This document shows positions 31,932 to 40,310 of a DNA stretch of 57,969 bases, one piece after another (position 1 is the first letter of the stretch; each line of letters starts with the position of its first letter). The stretch is taken from positions 1 through 57,969 of the forward strand of contig NZ_CALHVM010000026.1 of the NCBI RefSeq assembly GCF_938039205.1, written 5' to 3'. The position numbers and the translations under genes are program-made. The notes beneath the pieces were generated by a model. The model had not been told where the DNA came from, did not search any database, and was given only the letters and a program-made list of their open reading frames with translations. This DNA comes from an uncultured Campylobacter sp. GTDB taxonomy: Bacteria > Campylobacterota > Campylobacteria > Campylobacterales > Campylobacteraceae.

Positions 31932-33464
31932 ATGAATAACACGATAATAGTTTTGGATTTTGGCTCGCAGTATACTCAGCTCATCGCTAGACGCCTGCGC
32001 GAGCAAGGTGTTTATACCGAAATTTTGCCTTTTAACGCTAAGGTCGAGGAGATCAAAGCAAAAAAACCAAAAGGCATAATCCTAAGCGGCGGTCCTGCTA
32101 GCGTTTATGCTCCTGATGCATATTTTTGCGATGAGGGCGTATTTAAGCTAAAGCTGCCGATTTTGGGCATTTGCTACGGCATGCAGCTTTTGGCGCATAA
32201 ATTTGGCGCCGAAGTCGCTCCGGCTTCTCACAAAGAGTACGGCAAGGCAAGCCTTAGCGTCTTAAAATCTCATCCGCTTTTTACCGATACGCCTGAAAAG
32301 CAAACCGTCTGGATGAGTCACTCCGACCTCGTAAAAAATTTACCAAACGGCTTTGAAGCGATCGCGACGAGCGAAAATTCGCCTTATTGCGTATTTGGCG
32401 ATGAAAAGCGCAAATTTTATGCTTTGCAGTTTCACCCGGAGGTGCAGCACAGCGAGTTTGGTACTCAAATTTTAAAAAATTTCGCCAAATATATCTGCGG
32501 ATGTGGAAGCACGTGGAATATGGGCAGCTTTGCTAAAACCCAGATCGCTAAAATCAAAGAAACCGTGGGCAATAAAAAAGTCCTTTGCGCCGTTAGCGGT
32601 GGTGTAGATAGCTCCGTTACCGCCGCGCTTTTGGCTGCTGCTATACCGCAAAATTTGATCCTGGTTTTTGTCGATAACGGACTACTCAGAACTGGTGAGC
32701 GCGAGCAGGTTGAGGCGACTTTTAGGACAAAGCTCGGAGTCGAGCTAGTTAGCATAGACGCGAGTAAAACTTTCCTAGAAAGGCTCGCGGGCGTAACCGA
32801 TCCAGAGAAAAAACGCAAGATCATCGGCGAAACTTTCATCGAAATTTTTGAAAAAGAGGCCAAAAAGCACGATAACGTCAAATTTTTAGCTCAGGGTACG
32901 CTCTACACCGATATCATCGAAAGCTCGGTCGCGGGCTCTAGCAAGACGATCAAAAGCCACCATAACGTGGGCGGACTGCCTGATTGGATGAGCTTTGAGC
33001 TAATTGAGCCTTTAAGAGAGATTTTTAAAGACGAGGTGCGCCAGCTAGGCCTTGAGCTCGGTCTTTCGCGTGAGCTCGTGTTTCGTCATCCATTCCCTGG
33101 ACCGGGCCTTGCGATCCGCATAATGGGCGAGGTAAATACGCCAAGCCTTGAGCTACTACGCAAAGCCGACGTGATCCTGCGCGACGAGCTAAAATCAAGC
33201 GGTTGGTACAACAAAACGTGGCAGGCGTTTTGCGTGCTGCTAAACGTGCATTCCGTCGGCGTCATGGGCGATAACCGCACCTACGAAAACGCCGTGTGCA
33301 TACGCGTAGTGGACGCTAGCGACGGCATGACGGCTAGCTTCTCACGCCTACCGTACGACCTGCTAGAAAACGTATCTCGCCGCATCATAAACGAAGTAGA
33401 CGGCATCAACCGCGTAGTTTATGACATCTCGAGCAAACCGCCTGCAACGATAGAGTGGGAGTAA
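31932..33464 (+). CDS. guaA: GMP synthase (glutamine-hydrolysing)
   Basis: Converts XMP to GMP with glutamine as amino donor. The 510 residues have the class I glutamine amidotransferase domain (LDFGSQYTQLIARRLRE, nucleophile in GICYGMQL, ALQFHPEVQHSE), the ATP pyrophosphatase domain (LCAVSGGVDSSVTAALL) and the C-terminal dimerisation domain ending in KPPATIEWE. It follows nhaD by 9 bases. No terminator is visible before the AT-rich accessory genes that follow, so transcription may run on into them. Confidence 0.97.
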   Translation: MNNTIIVLDFGSQYTQLIARRLREQGVYTEILPFNAKVEEIKAKKPKGIILSGGPASVYAPDAYFCDEGVFKLKLPILGICYGMQLLAHKFGAEVAPASHKEYGKASLSVLKSHPLFTDTPEKQTVWMSHSDLVKNLPNGFEAIATSENSPYCVFGDEKRKFYALQFHPEVQHSEFGTQILKNFAKYICGCGSTWNMGSFAKTQIAKIKETVGNKKVLCAVSGGVDSSVTAALLAAAIPQNLILVFVDNGLLRTGEREQVEATFRTKLGVELVSIDASKTFLERLAGVTDPEKKRKIIGETFIEIFEKEAKKHDNVKFLAQGTLYTDIIESSVAGSSKTIKSHHNVGGLPDWMSFELIEPLREIFKDEVRQLGLELGLSRELVFRHPFPGPGLAIRIMGEVNTPSLELLRKADVILRDELKSSGWYNKTWQAFCVLLNVHSVGVMGDNRTYENAVCIRVVDASDGMTASFSRLPYDLLENVSRRIINEVDGINRVVYDISSKPPATIEWE

Positions 33465-33557
33465 AAGGAAGAGATTTTCGGTGATATTATGAAAAATATG
33501 TTGAGTTGATAATTTGAAAATATTGTTAAGGTTTCTGATATGGATTATGGAGTAGAA

Positions 33558-34793
33558 ATGAATAATACGAAAAATAGATATTCGGAAGTAAATTTATTAG
33601 AGAAAATAGATTCAACTGACATTGATTTAGAGATGGAAACAGAGTCTGAAGTTGACCTAAACGAAGATGATAAACGAAAACTTTATGTTGATAAAGTTGA
33701 TAAGTCTACTTCAGATTTATTTAGAATGATAGTTGAGGGCGAACTAAATTTGCAGCCCGACTACCAAAGAAGATTTGTTTGGGATAAAAGAACAATGTCT
33801 AAGTTTATTGAATCTCTATTGCTGTCAATACCGATTCCAACTATTTTTTTAGCGGAAAATGGCGATGATACATTCGAGGTTATTGATGGGCAACAGCGAC
33901 TTACCACTATATTTTCTTTTATGAAATCCAAATTGGTTGTCAATGAAATTGAAAAGTTGCCAACTAATTTACGCGATTTGGATACTTTGGTGCTAAATGG
34001 CTTAGAAACTTTAAAGCAATTCAATAAAAAAAATTACTATGATATGGTTGAAATGCAAAGAAAATTTAATAATGTTTCACTCCCAGTTGTAATCATAAAA
34101 AAGGATTCGACAGAAGATATTAAATACGATATATTTTCAAGAATAAATAGCGGTTCGATAAAATTAAACAACCAAGAGTTGCTCAACGTTATGTATCGTG
34201 GAAAATTAATAGACTCATTAAATACTGCATCGCAAGAAAAAAGTGTTGATAAACTATTCGGAAGCAGACCGGTTCTCAAAAAACGATTCGGATACCACGA
34301 GATTCTACTAAGAGCCAAAGTTATGGAGGGTTTTGTTGATGGTTTTGATTGGACATTAAAGGAAATAAAAGTAGAAAATAAAAATTATTTAAATAAAGAA
34401 TACCGTACTTACAATGGTAGACTTAATACGGCAATATTGGAATATCTTAAAGAGTATAGAAATGATATGAAAGAAGCCTTAAATTTAACAAACTTTATTA
34501 AAGATTCTATAAATAAAGTTAATACTGTATTTGGAAATGATGCTTTTATTAGAATCAATAAGATCGGCTCTACAAGTATTAATAAAACAATTGCTGAGCT
34601 ACAATTGGTAGTTTTATCGAAATTTAGTATGGACGAAGTAGTAAAAAATAAGAGTAAGATAAAAAAATCATTCGAGGATTTTTTAAAAGATAGTGATGAA
34701 AATATTTTCTTGAGAGCTACAAATAATACAACAAATGTTGAAAAAAGGTATGAATGGGGAAAAAATCTTTCTAGTATTTTAAACGAGGCGTAA
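33558..34793 (+). CDS. DUF262 (ParB/Srx-like fold) protein, putative defence component
   Basis: A 411-residue protein of the DUF262 family. Seen: the PDYQRRFVWDKRTMSKFIESLL start of the fold, the catalytic-type loop EVIDGQQRLTTIFSFM and FSRINSGSIKLNNQELLN. DUF262 domains bind or hydrolyse nucleotides in GmrSD-type restriction enzymes, but the usual DUF1524 nuclease partner domain is absent; the C-terminal half is helical and unrecognised. ATG 33558 has GGAG at spacing 5; ATG 33540 is an alternative that adds 6 residues. The gene is much richer in A+T than guaA and uses AT-rich codons, a sign of transfer. The HEPN-like gene follows after 3 bases. Confidence 0.82.
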   Translation: MNNTKNRYSEVNLLEKIDSTDIDLEMETESEVDLNEDDKRKLYVDKVDKSTSDLFRMIVEGELNLQPDYQRRFVWDKRTMSKFIESLLLSIPIPTIFLAENGDDTFEVIDGQQRLTTIFSFMKSKLVVNEIEKLPTNLRDLDTLVLNGLETLKQFNKKNYYDMVEMQRKFNNVSLPVVIIKKDSTEDIKYDIFSRINSGSIKLNNQELLNVMYRGKLIDSLNTASQEKSVDKLFGSRPVLKKRFGYHEILLRAKVMEGFVDGFDWTLKEIKVENKNYLNKEYRTYNGRLNTAILEYLKEYRNDMKEALNLTNFIKDSINKVNTVFGNDAFIRINKIGSTSINKTIAELQLVVLSKFSMDEVVKNKSKIKKSFEDFLKDSDENIFLRATNNTTNVEKRYEWGKNLSSILNEA

Positions 34794-34796
34794 TTC

Positions 34797-35540
34797 GTGC
34801 TTTATGAAATTAATGAAAAATATCAATCATATAAGGATATATACAATAAGATTCTGCCTAGCTTGGATGGGGAAATAAATTCAGAGTTGGCAAAAAATTT
34901 ATTGAAAAACTCATTATACTTGTCTGTTTTTACTACATTTGAAAACTTCTTAAAAGATCTTATAGATAATTATATTTACAATAAAGAAAAGGTAGGTGTA
35001 AAATTTACAGATCTATCGGAGAGAATTGCTCATTTAATATTTTCCGATAACGAGTCGCAAATTAAGTTTATATTTGAAGATAAAAATAAAGATAAGAATA
35101 AGTCTTTTGATGCTTTTTTTAAATTACTAAAAGAAAATATTAACAAGAAAACGTTAGAAAGACATATACATTTTGAATTTTTACATAAAGATAAACTAAA
35201 TGGATATTATAAGGATTTATTTCAAGAAATCTTGGGTGACAGTGAGTTTTTAAGCAATCTAGAGCTTACGCAAAATATTGATAATTTTGATGGTTCATTA
35301 AGTAGAAAAATTGAAAGTGATGCGGCTACTTTTTTACATGAATATACAGACAAAATAAGAAACAATATAGCTCATGTAAATGAAAAATTTAAAGTTGGTG
35401 AATACTCATCGTTTGAAGATATTGTAGATGCTTTTTATTATATTATTGTAGCAATCAATAAAAAGTATAAAACTAATACCGGATTTGATCTAGAAGAAAA
35501 AGTTAAAGTTAATATTTTAGATAATGTGTGGAATGAATAA
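34797..35540 (+). CDS. HEPN-domain protein (putative RNase), partner of DUF262
   Basis: A 247-residue helical protein. The C-terminal part has KIRNNIAHVNEKF: an R-x4-H motif (R188, N189, H193) typical of HEPN ribonucleases. The overall shape, with the N-terminal LYLSVFTTFENFLKDLIDNYI helix pair, resembles the MAE_28990/MAE_18760-like HEPN families that, as I recall, occur next to DUF262 genes. GTG 34797 starts 3 bases after the upstream stop, with GAGG 8 bases before. Base composition is as AT-rich as its partner's. I infer a two-gene toxin or phage-defence unit; no experiment known to me shows this for this pair. Confidence 0.72.
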   Translation: MLYEINEKYQSYKDIYNKILPSLDGEINSELAKNLLKNSLYLSVFTTFENFLKDLIDNYIYNKEKVGVKFTDLSERIAHLIFSDNESQIKFIFEDKNKDKNKSFDAFFKLLKENINKKTLERHIHFEFLHKDKLNGYYKDLFQEILGDSEFLSNLELTQNIDNFDGSLSRKIESDAATFLHEYTDKIRNNIAHVNEKFKVGEYSSFEDIVDAFYYIIVAINKKYKTNTGFDLEEKVKVNILDNVWNE

Positions 35541-35570
35541 ATAGGCCATATTTCGCAATATAAGGTATTT

Positions 35571-35655
35571 GTTTTATGTAGCGTGCATAAAACAACATTA
35601 ATAAATATAGCAAGCTGGTGTAAGATTTAGGCGTTTTCGCACCTAAATTTTGTTT
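35571..35655 (+). terminator. Two hairpins after the DUF262-HEPN pair
   Basis: A perfect 8-bp stem (35571-35578 with 35586-35593) is followed by a second hairpin, ATTTAGG/CCTAAAT (35625-35631 with 35642-35648), with an inner GCG/CGC pairing and a TTTTGTTT tail. The second is a plausible intrinsic terminator; the first has no T run. Confidence 0.5.
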
Positions 35656-35720
35656 AAAACCGATTCAAAATTTACTAAAAAGAGATAATCTTTATCAATA
35701 AATCGTCCGAAAATTTTAGC

Positions 35721-35726
35721 TACAAT
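35721..35726 (+). promoter_or_regulatory. Probable -10 box of the cupin gene
   Basis: TACAAT preceded by AGC, 29 bases before the cupin ATG, immediately after the accessory pair. Confidence 0.45.
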
Positions 35727-35754
35727 GACACGTAAATTTACGAAAGGAAGAAAA

Positions 35755-36399
35755 ATGAGTAAAATTTACAATCTAAACGCCGATACGAAAGTGATCGCAA
35801 AAAGTGTCGTTAGCAAGAGAATTTTTGACTGCGAAAACGCTCACGTCGACGTGTTTGCCTTTGATACGGGCGAGGAGCTAGATCACGAGATGCTATTTTG
35901 CGACAGCCTCGCGTGGGTCGTAGAGGGCGGCGCGAGCCTGCACTACGGCGAAAAGCAGATGCGCTTAGGCGGCGAACAGGCCTGCCTGATAGAGAAAAAA
36001 GTATGGCGAAAACTAGTTTTTAACGAACCGACGAAATACGTCTCAATCGATTTTAAGGAGGACTTAATGATAGATCATTTACCTAAGGCGGCTATTTTTA
36101 GCCTAGTGGATGCGGTCGAATACGAAGAAGGCAAAATCGTAAGCAAAACGCTCGTCAAAAACGAAAACGGCTCGATGTCGTTACTATCGTTTTCAAAGGA
36201 CCAACAGCTATCTACTCACGCAGCTCCGGGCGACGCTCTTTTGGTTGCGCTTGATGGCGAGATGAAGCTAACTATCGGCGATGAGCATTTTGATATCAAA
36301 AAAGGCGATACTATCGTGCTTCCGGGTAAAATCCCGCACGGGCTAAAGATCCCGGAAAAATTTAAAATGCTGCTTATCGTGACAAAAGATAAGATGTAG
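35755..36399 (+). CDS. Bicupin-like protein
   Basis: A 214-residue soluble protein with a beta-rich N-terminal half (LDHEMLFCDSLAWVVEGGASLHYGEKQMRLGGEQACLI) and a clear C-terminal cupin (PGDALLVALDGEMKLTIGDEHFDIKKGDTIVLPGKIPHGL). The second cupin's final His is kept, but the first-motif histidines are mostly missing, so metal binding is uncertain. ATG 35755 with AAAGGAAG is preferred over an upstream in-frame ATG at 35725. Its composition returns to the genome norm, so it is not part of the AT-rich insertion. Likely a small-molecule binding or regulatory protein; substrate unknown. Confidence 0.8.
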   Translation: MSKIYNLNADTKVIAKSVVSKRIFDCENAHVDVFAFDTGEELDHEMLFCDSLAWVVEGGASLHYGEKQMRLGGEQACLIEKKVWRKLVFNEPTKYVSIDFKEDLMIDHLPKAAIFSLVDAVEYEEGKIVSKTLVKNENGSMSLLSFSKDQQLSTHAAPGDALLVALDGEMKLTIGDEHFDIKKGDTIVLPGKIPHGLKIPEKFKMLLIVTKDKM

Positions 36400-36424
36400 A
36401 GTTTCGGGGCGCTTGCCCCGACTC
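36399..36424 (+). terminator. GC-rich hairpin between cupin and NYN/PIN genes
   Basis: A 7-bp stem TCGGGGC/GCCCCGA (36404-36410 with 36415-36421) with a GCTT loop, extended by GAG/CTC, starting at the last base of the cupin stop codon. No strong T tail follows, so it may be a partial terminator or an mRNA-stabilising end. Confidence 0.45.
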
Positions 36425-36437
36425 GTTTAGGAAATAT

Positions 36438-37655
36438 ATGGCAAGATTTATAATAGATGACGAAAACATAAGCGTAGATAATCTAGCGACGCTAAAAAAG
36501 CTAGACCGAAAAGATAAAATTTATATCGTAACTAACGATAGACAAAAGCTAAGCATCTCCGTTTTGGCGTGGTTTCTAGCGCGAAAAATCAAAATAAAAA
36601 TCATACTTTTACAAAGCGCTCACAAGGACTATGCCGATAAAATAATTACGTTTTTAATGGGCAAACTCTCACATAAAAAAGACAAAATTTACATCGTCAG
36701 CAATGATAAATTTTACGACGACGTGATAGATTTTTTTAATAAACAAGATAAAAACGGCGGCAAATTTCATAAACTCAAATTTGACTTTAATCGTTCGCAC
36801 ACGGCACAGCTCATCGAAGAAAATCAAGACGAAATCGCGATCTTGATACGAAACTCGGGCAGCCTCAGCGAGCTTCATATGAAATTTATCTCAAAATTCG
36901 GCAGCAAAAACGGCGCGGGCGTGTATAACGCGCTAAAAGAGGACGCGAGGAAAATTTACAAAAAACCTCAAATTGAAAACTCGCAAAAAGGCGAAGTAAA
37001 GCGTATCGCAGCGCCAAATTCCGCAAAATCTAGGCCGGCGACGCAAGGCGACGAGCAAAAATTTGACGAGCGAGAAAAACCGCAAACAGAGTTAAATTTA
37101 AGCGGCGAGGCTCTACATACCCAAAGCGTTCAGACAAAAGAGCAAAATTTAGAAAATCGCTCGCAAATAGTGCAAAGTTCGGAGTCCGAAAAATCGCAAC
37201 CCTTAGAGAGCGAAAACGGCGTAGCGACAAATAATGAAAATTTACAAGAAACCAAAGCCGTAGAAGCAAATTTGAGCGATGATCCGGGTCCTACCGAGCA
37301 GCCAAAAGATGCGGAGCAAAATTTTAGCGTCAAAGCTTCTAGCGAGGGTCTTAAAGCTGATGGGAAAGGGCAAAATTTATCAAACAAGCGTCCGCCGCAA
37401 AAATCAAAACAAGCTCCCGCGCTGCAAAACGAAGTAAAAAATAAAGCTGAAAATACGGCAAAAGCGCAGCTCTCGATCAAGATAGACGAGGTTAAAAAAC
37501 AAGAGATTAGAAAAATCGCGTTTGAGAGTAAAAATTTGGGCGATTTTCACAACGGACTGGTTAAAAAATACGGCGCAGACGATGCCGGCAAGCTGTATAA
37601 AGCGCTAAAACAAAAGGCAAAAGAGTATCTAAGCAGGCGCGACGCGGCGAAATAA
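36438..37655 (+). CDS. NYN/PIN-like protein with duplicated C-terminal module
   Basis: A 405-residue protein. Residues 1-105 look like a NYN/PIN-type nuclease fold: acidic start FIIDDENIS, middle SAHKDYADKIITFLMGKL, and IYIVSNDKFYDDVIDFF, matching the KNxxDFxL...SKDxGFxxLI pattern of PIN-like domains. Two ungapped 45-residue copies of one module follow at 132-176 (EIAILIRNSGSLSELHMKF...) and 356-400 (EIRKIAFESKNLGDFHNGL...), sharing G/AG, Y, ALK and Y positions. They are joined by about 180 residues of disordered Gln/Glu/Ser/Asn-rich linker. An RNA-processing role is inferred; no target is known. Confidence 0.7.
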   Translation: MARFIIDDENISVDNLATLKKLDRKDKIYIVTNDRQKLSISVLAWFLARKIKIKIILLQSAHKDYADKIITFLMGKLSHKKDKIYIVSNDKFYDDVIDFFNKQDKNGGKFHKLKFDFNRSHTAQLIEENQDEIAILIRNSGSLSELHMKFISKFGSKNGAGVYNALKEDARKIYKKPQIENSQKGEVKRIAAPNSAKSRPATQGDEQKFDEREKPQTELNLSGEALHTQSVQTKEQNLENRSQIVQSSESEKSQPLESENGVATNNENLQETKAVEANLSDDPGPTEQPKDAEQNFSVKASSEGLKADGKGQNLSNKRPPQKSKQAPALQNEVKNKAENTAKAQLSIKIDEVKKQEIRKIAFESKNLGDFHNGLVKKYGADDAGKLYKALKQKAKEYLSRRDAAK

Positions 37656-37744
37656 AATTTGCTTTTTGGCCGCGGACAGCGACTTTTAAAATTTGAGGAT
37701 TTGCGGTAAAATTCGGCCGCAAAATCATAAATTTAAGGGCGAAA

Positions 37745-38377
37745 ATGATCTATCTAGTCGGGTCAAATTTGGAATTTGAGGGCGTAAAGACGCTGGTTTT
37801 AAACGAGATAAAATTTAATAAATTTAGCGTGAATTTAGCCGAATTTGACGCTCTGGTTTTGACCTCCAAAAACTCCGTAAATGCGCTAAAATTTAATCAA
37901 ATTTCGCCCGCTAGTTTACAAATTTACTCCATCGGCGACGGCACTAGCCACGCGGCTAGCGAGTTTGGCTTCGCTCAAATTCACACTGCAAAAAACGCTC
38001 ACGGAAACGACTTTGCCGCCGAGATCGCACCGTTTTTAAAGGGCAAAAAAACGCTATTTTTAAGAGCGCGCGAGACGGCTTCGAGCGTGGGTGAAATTTT
38101 GCGGGATAGCGGCGTAAATTTGACGCAAATAATCGCTTACGAAAACGTTTTTAAACCGCTTAACGAGGAGCAAAAACCGCCCAAAAACTCTGCGATTATT
38201 TTTACGGCTCCCTCGGCGGTGCGAAATTTTACTCGAAATTTCGGCTGGGATGAGAGCTATAAAGCCGTCGCTATCGGGCTTACGACGGCAAAAGAGCTGA
38301 AAATTTTTACCTCGCCCGCAGTGAGCGCTCAGCAAAATATAAATTCCTGCGTAAGCCTCGCAAAAACGCTACTTTAA
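37745..38377 (+). CDS. hemD: Uroporphyrinogen-III synthase
   Basis: Cyclises hydroxymethylbilane with D-ring inversion to uroporphyrinogen III in haem synthesis. The 210-residue protein shows the poorly conserved family's usual landmarks: LVLTSKNSVNAL near residue 38, IYSIGDGTSHAASEFG, FLRARETAS, and the second-domain IIFTAPSAVRNFTRNFG and YKAVAIGLTTAKEL. AAGGGCG lies before ATG 37745. In many Campylobacterota hemD sits near purD, as here. The family is divergent, so identity rests on the motif order. Confidence 0.85.
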   Translation: MIYLVGSNLEFEGVKTLVLNEIKFNKFSVNLAEFDALVLTSKNSVNALKFNQISPASLQIYSIGDGTSHAASEFGFAQIHTAKNAHGNDFAAEIAPFLKGKKTLFLRARETASSVGEILRDSGVNLTQIIAYENVFKPLNEEQKPPKNSAIIFTAPSAVRNFTRNFGWDESYKAVAIGLTTAKELKIFTSPAVSAQQNINSCVSLAKTLL

Positions 38378-38610
38378 GCTAAAATTTTATATAATAACCT
38401 TGCCTGAGTGATTTGGCAGCGTATTTTTATAGGGTCCAACACATTAGTTTTGGCGAAGATGTGCGGCGACCGTGCGACGCGGCTTCGTTTGAGCGTGCGA
38501 GCGCGAGAAGTTGCGACCTAAAGGAACCGCCTATTTGCAAGGTTGGCTTTGAATTTTCGGGCCACTTATATGCGCACCGCTCACTTGGGTTTTTTATTTT
38601 TGGAGAAATT

Positions 38611-39864
38611 ATGAAAATTTTGATAATCGGAAGCGGCGGGCGCGAGTACTCAATAGCTCTAAAACTTCAAGAATCCTGCAAGCACGAGCTTTTCTTTGCT
38701 CCAGGCAACGGTGCCACCTCAAAGCTCGGCACGAATCTAAACTCCAAAGACTATAATCAGCTCGCAGAATTTGCTAAGACCGAGCAAATAGAACTAACGA
38801 TCGTCGGCCCCGAAGCACCGCTAAATGGCGGCGTCGTGGATATCTTTAAGGTGCGAAATTTAAATATTTTCGGACCGAGCAAGGCTGCGGCTAGACTCGA
38901 GGGCAGCAAGGCGTTTATGAAGGATTTTTTAGCTAGAAACGCTATCCGAACCGCTGCTTATCTAAATACCGATGATTACGATGCTGCGGCTAAATTTATA
39001 GACTCTCTTACCGCTCCCGTCGTCGTTAAGGCCGACGGACTGTGCGCTGGCAAAGGGGTGATAATCGCCCAAAGCCGCGATGAAGCAAAAGCCGCGGCTC
39101 GCGATATGCTAAGCGGTGAGAGCTTCGGCGAGGCAGGTAAACGTGTGGTCGTGGAGGAGTTTTTAGACGGATTCGAGCTTAGCTTTTTTGCTATTTGCGA
39201 CGGCGAAAATTTCGTCAGCATGCCCGTAGCGCAGGATCATAAACGCCTAAGAGATAACGACGAGGGACCAAATACGGGCGGCATGGGTGCGTACGCTCCT
39301 AGTCCGCTAGCAAGCCAAGAGCTAATAAAACAGGTTGAAGAAGAGGTCGTAAAACCGACTCTAAAAGGCATGAAAGCCGAGGGAAATCCTTTCTGCGGCG
39401 TGCTTTTTGTAGGGCTTATGGTGGTTAAGGGCGTGCCGTACGTACTTGAGTTTAACGTGCGTTTCGGCGATCCTGAGTGTGAAGTGCTAATGCCGCTGAT
39501 TGATGGCGATCTGGGTGAAATTTTACTAAACGCGGCAAAAGGCGATCTAAAACCGGTAAAACTAAAGGACGAATTTGCTGTCGGAGTCGTGATGGCTAGT
39601 AAAAACTATCCTTTTTCAAGCTCGCCTAAGGCTAAAATCAGCGTAAAAAACGTTCCGGAAAACTCGCACATAGCATACGCAGGAGTGAGCGAGCAGGGCG
39701 GCGAGATCTATGCTGACGGTGGACGAGTACTCGTGTGCGTGGGGCTTGGCAAAAGCATAAAACAGGCGCAGCAAAAGGCCTATGAGCTTTGCGAAAACGT
39801 AGAATTTGACGGCGCGCAGTACCGAAAAGATATTGCCTGGCAAATGCTAAAAGGACGCGAATGA
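38611..39864 (+). CDS. purD: Phosphoribosylamine--glycine ligase
   Basis: Second step of purine synthesis; joins phosphoribosylamine and glycine with ATP. The 417 residues have the N-domain MKILIIGSGGREYSIALK, the ATP-grasp regions (VVKADGLCAGKGVIIA, DHKRLRDNDEGPNTGGMGAY) and FNVRFGDPECEVLMPL. ATG 38611 has GGAG 6 bases before; the longer frame from 38413 adds 66 residues unlike any PurD. It overlaps the RDD gene by 4 bases. About 230 bases separate it from hemD. Confidence 0.96.
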   Translation: MKILIIGSGGREYSIALKLQESCKHELFFAPGNGATSKLGTNLNSKDYNQLAEFAKTEQIELTIVGPEAPLNGGVVDIFKVRNLNIFGPSKAAARLEGSKAFMKDFLARNAIRTAAYLNTDDYDAAAKFIDSLTAPVVVKADGLCAGKGVIIAQSRDEAKAAARDMLSGESFGEAGKRVVVEEFLDGFELSFFAICDGENFVSMPVAQDHKRLRDNDEGPNTGGMGAYAPSPLASQELIKQVEEEVVKPTLKGMKAEGNPFCGVLFVGLMVVKGVPYVLEFNVRFGDPECEVLMPLIDGDLGEILLNAAKGDLKPVKLKDEFAVGVVMASKNYPFSSSPKAKISVKNVPENSHIAYAGVSEQGGEIYADGGRVLVCVGLGKSIKQAQQKAYELCENVEFDGAQYRKDIAWQMLKGRE

Positions 39865-40310
39865 GCAGGAGCGTCATAGACAAGCTCGAAAATGAAAATA
39901 TCACGCTCGCTAGCGTCGGTAAAAGAGCCGTCGCGTGGGGGATAGATAAGTTTTTAATCTCGGTTTTGTTTTATGCCGTCTACTACGAAAAATTTGATGG
40001 GCTGGACTATGAGCAGATCAGTGCGCTAGCTATGGAAATGATACCGCAGATCGTTTTGCTCGAGGTTATTTATCAGACGTTTTTTACGTGGTACTGCGGC
40101 GCTAGTATCGGCAAGGTCGCGATGAAGATCGTGTGCGTGGATATCGATCTGCTCGATAAGCCAGGCTTGCTAAATTCTCTCACTCGATCTTTGGTTCGCA
40201 TCATCGGTGAAAACGCATTTTTCCTAGGTTTTGCATGGGCGTTTTCAAATCCATTATTTCAAACGTGGCAAGATAAAGCCGCGAAAACGGTAGTTATAAA
40301 TGTTTACTAG
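39861..40310 (+). CDS. RDD-family membrane protein
   Basis: A 149-residue membrane protein of the RDD family. Helices lie at about 28-44, 66-84 and 112-134; the family's conserved Arg-Asp pair appears in the first helix region as KRAVAWGIDKFLISVLFY, and the GASIGKVAMKI motif follows. RDD proteins are implicated in ion transport, but function is unsettled. It overlaps purD by 4 bases and lptD by 11, and the same order purD-RDD-lptD-pnp is what I recall from C. jejuni. A link to LPS transport is possible only by position. Confidence 0.85.
   Translation: MSRSVIDKLENENITLASVGKRAVAWGIDKFLISVLFYAVYYEKFDGLDYEQISALAMEMIPQIVLLEVIYQTFFTWYCGASIGKVAMKIVCVDIDLLDKPGLLNSLTRSLVRIIGENAFFLGFAWAFSNPLFQTWQDKAAKTVVINVY

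Noticed and set aside
33465..35720. Prophage, integrase or transposon ends around the DUF262-HEPN pair
   Set aside because: I found no integrase, transposase, tRNA or direct repeat at the borders; only composition points to transfer.
38413..38610. 66-residue extension of purD
   Set aside because: It has no resemblance to PurD; ATG 38611 has a good ribosome site and the conserved start.
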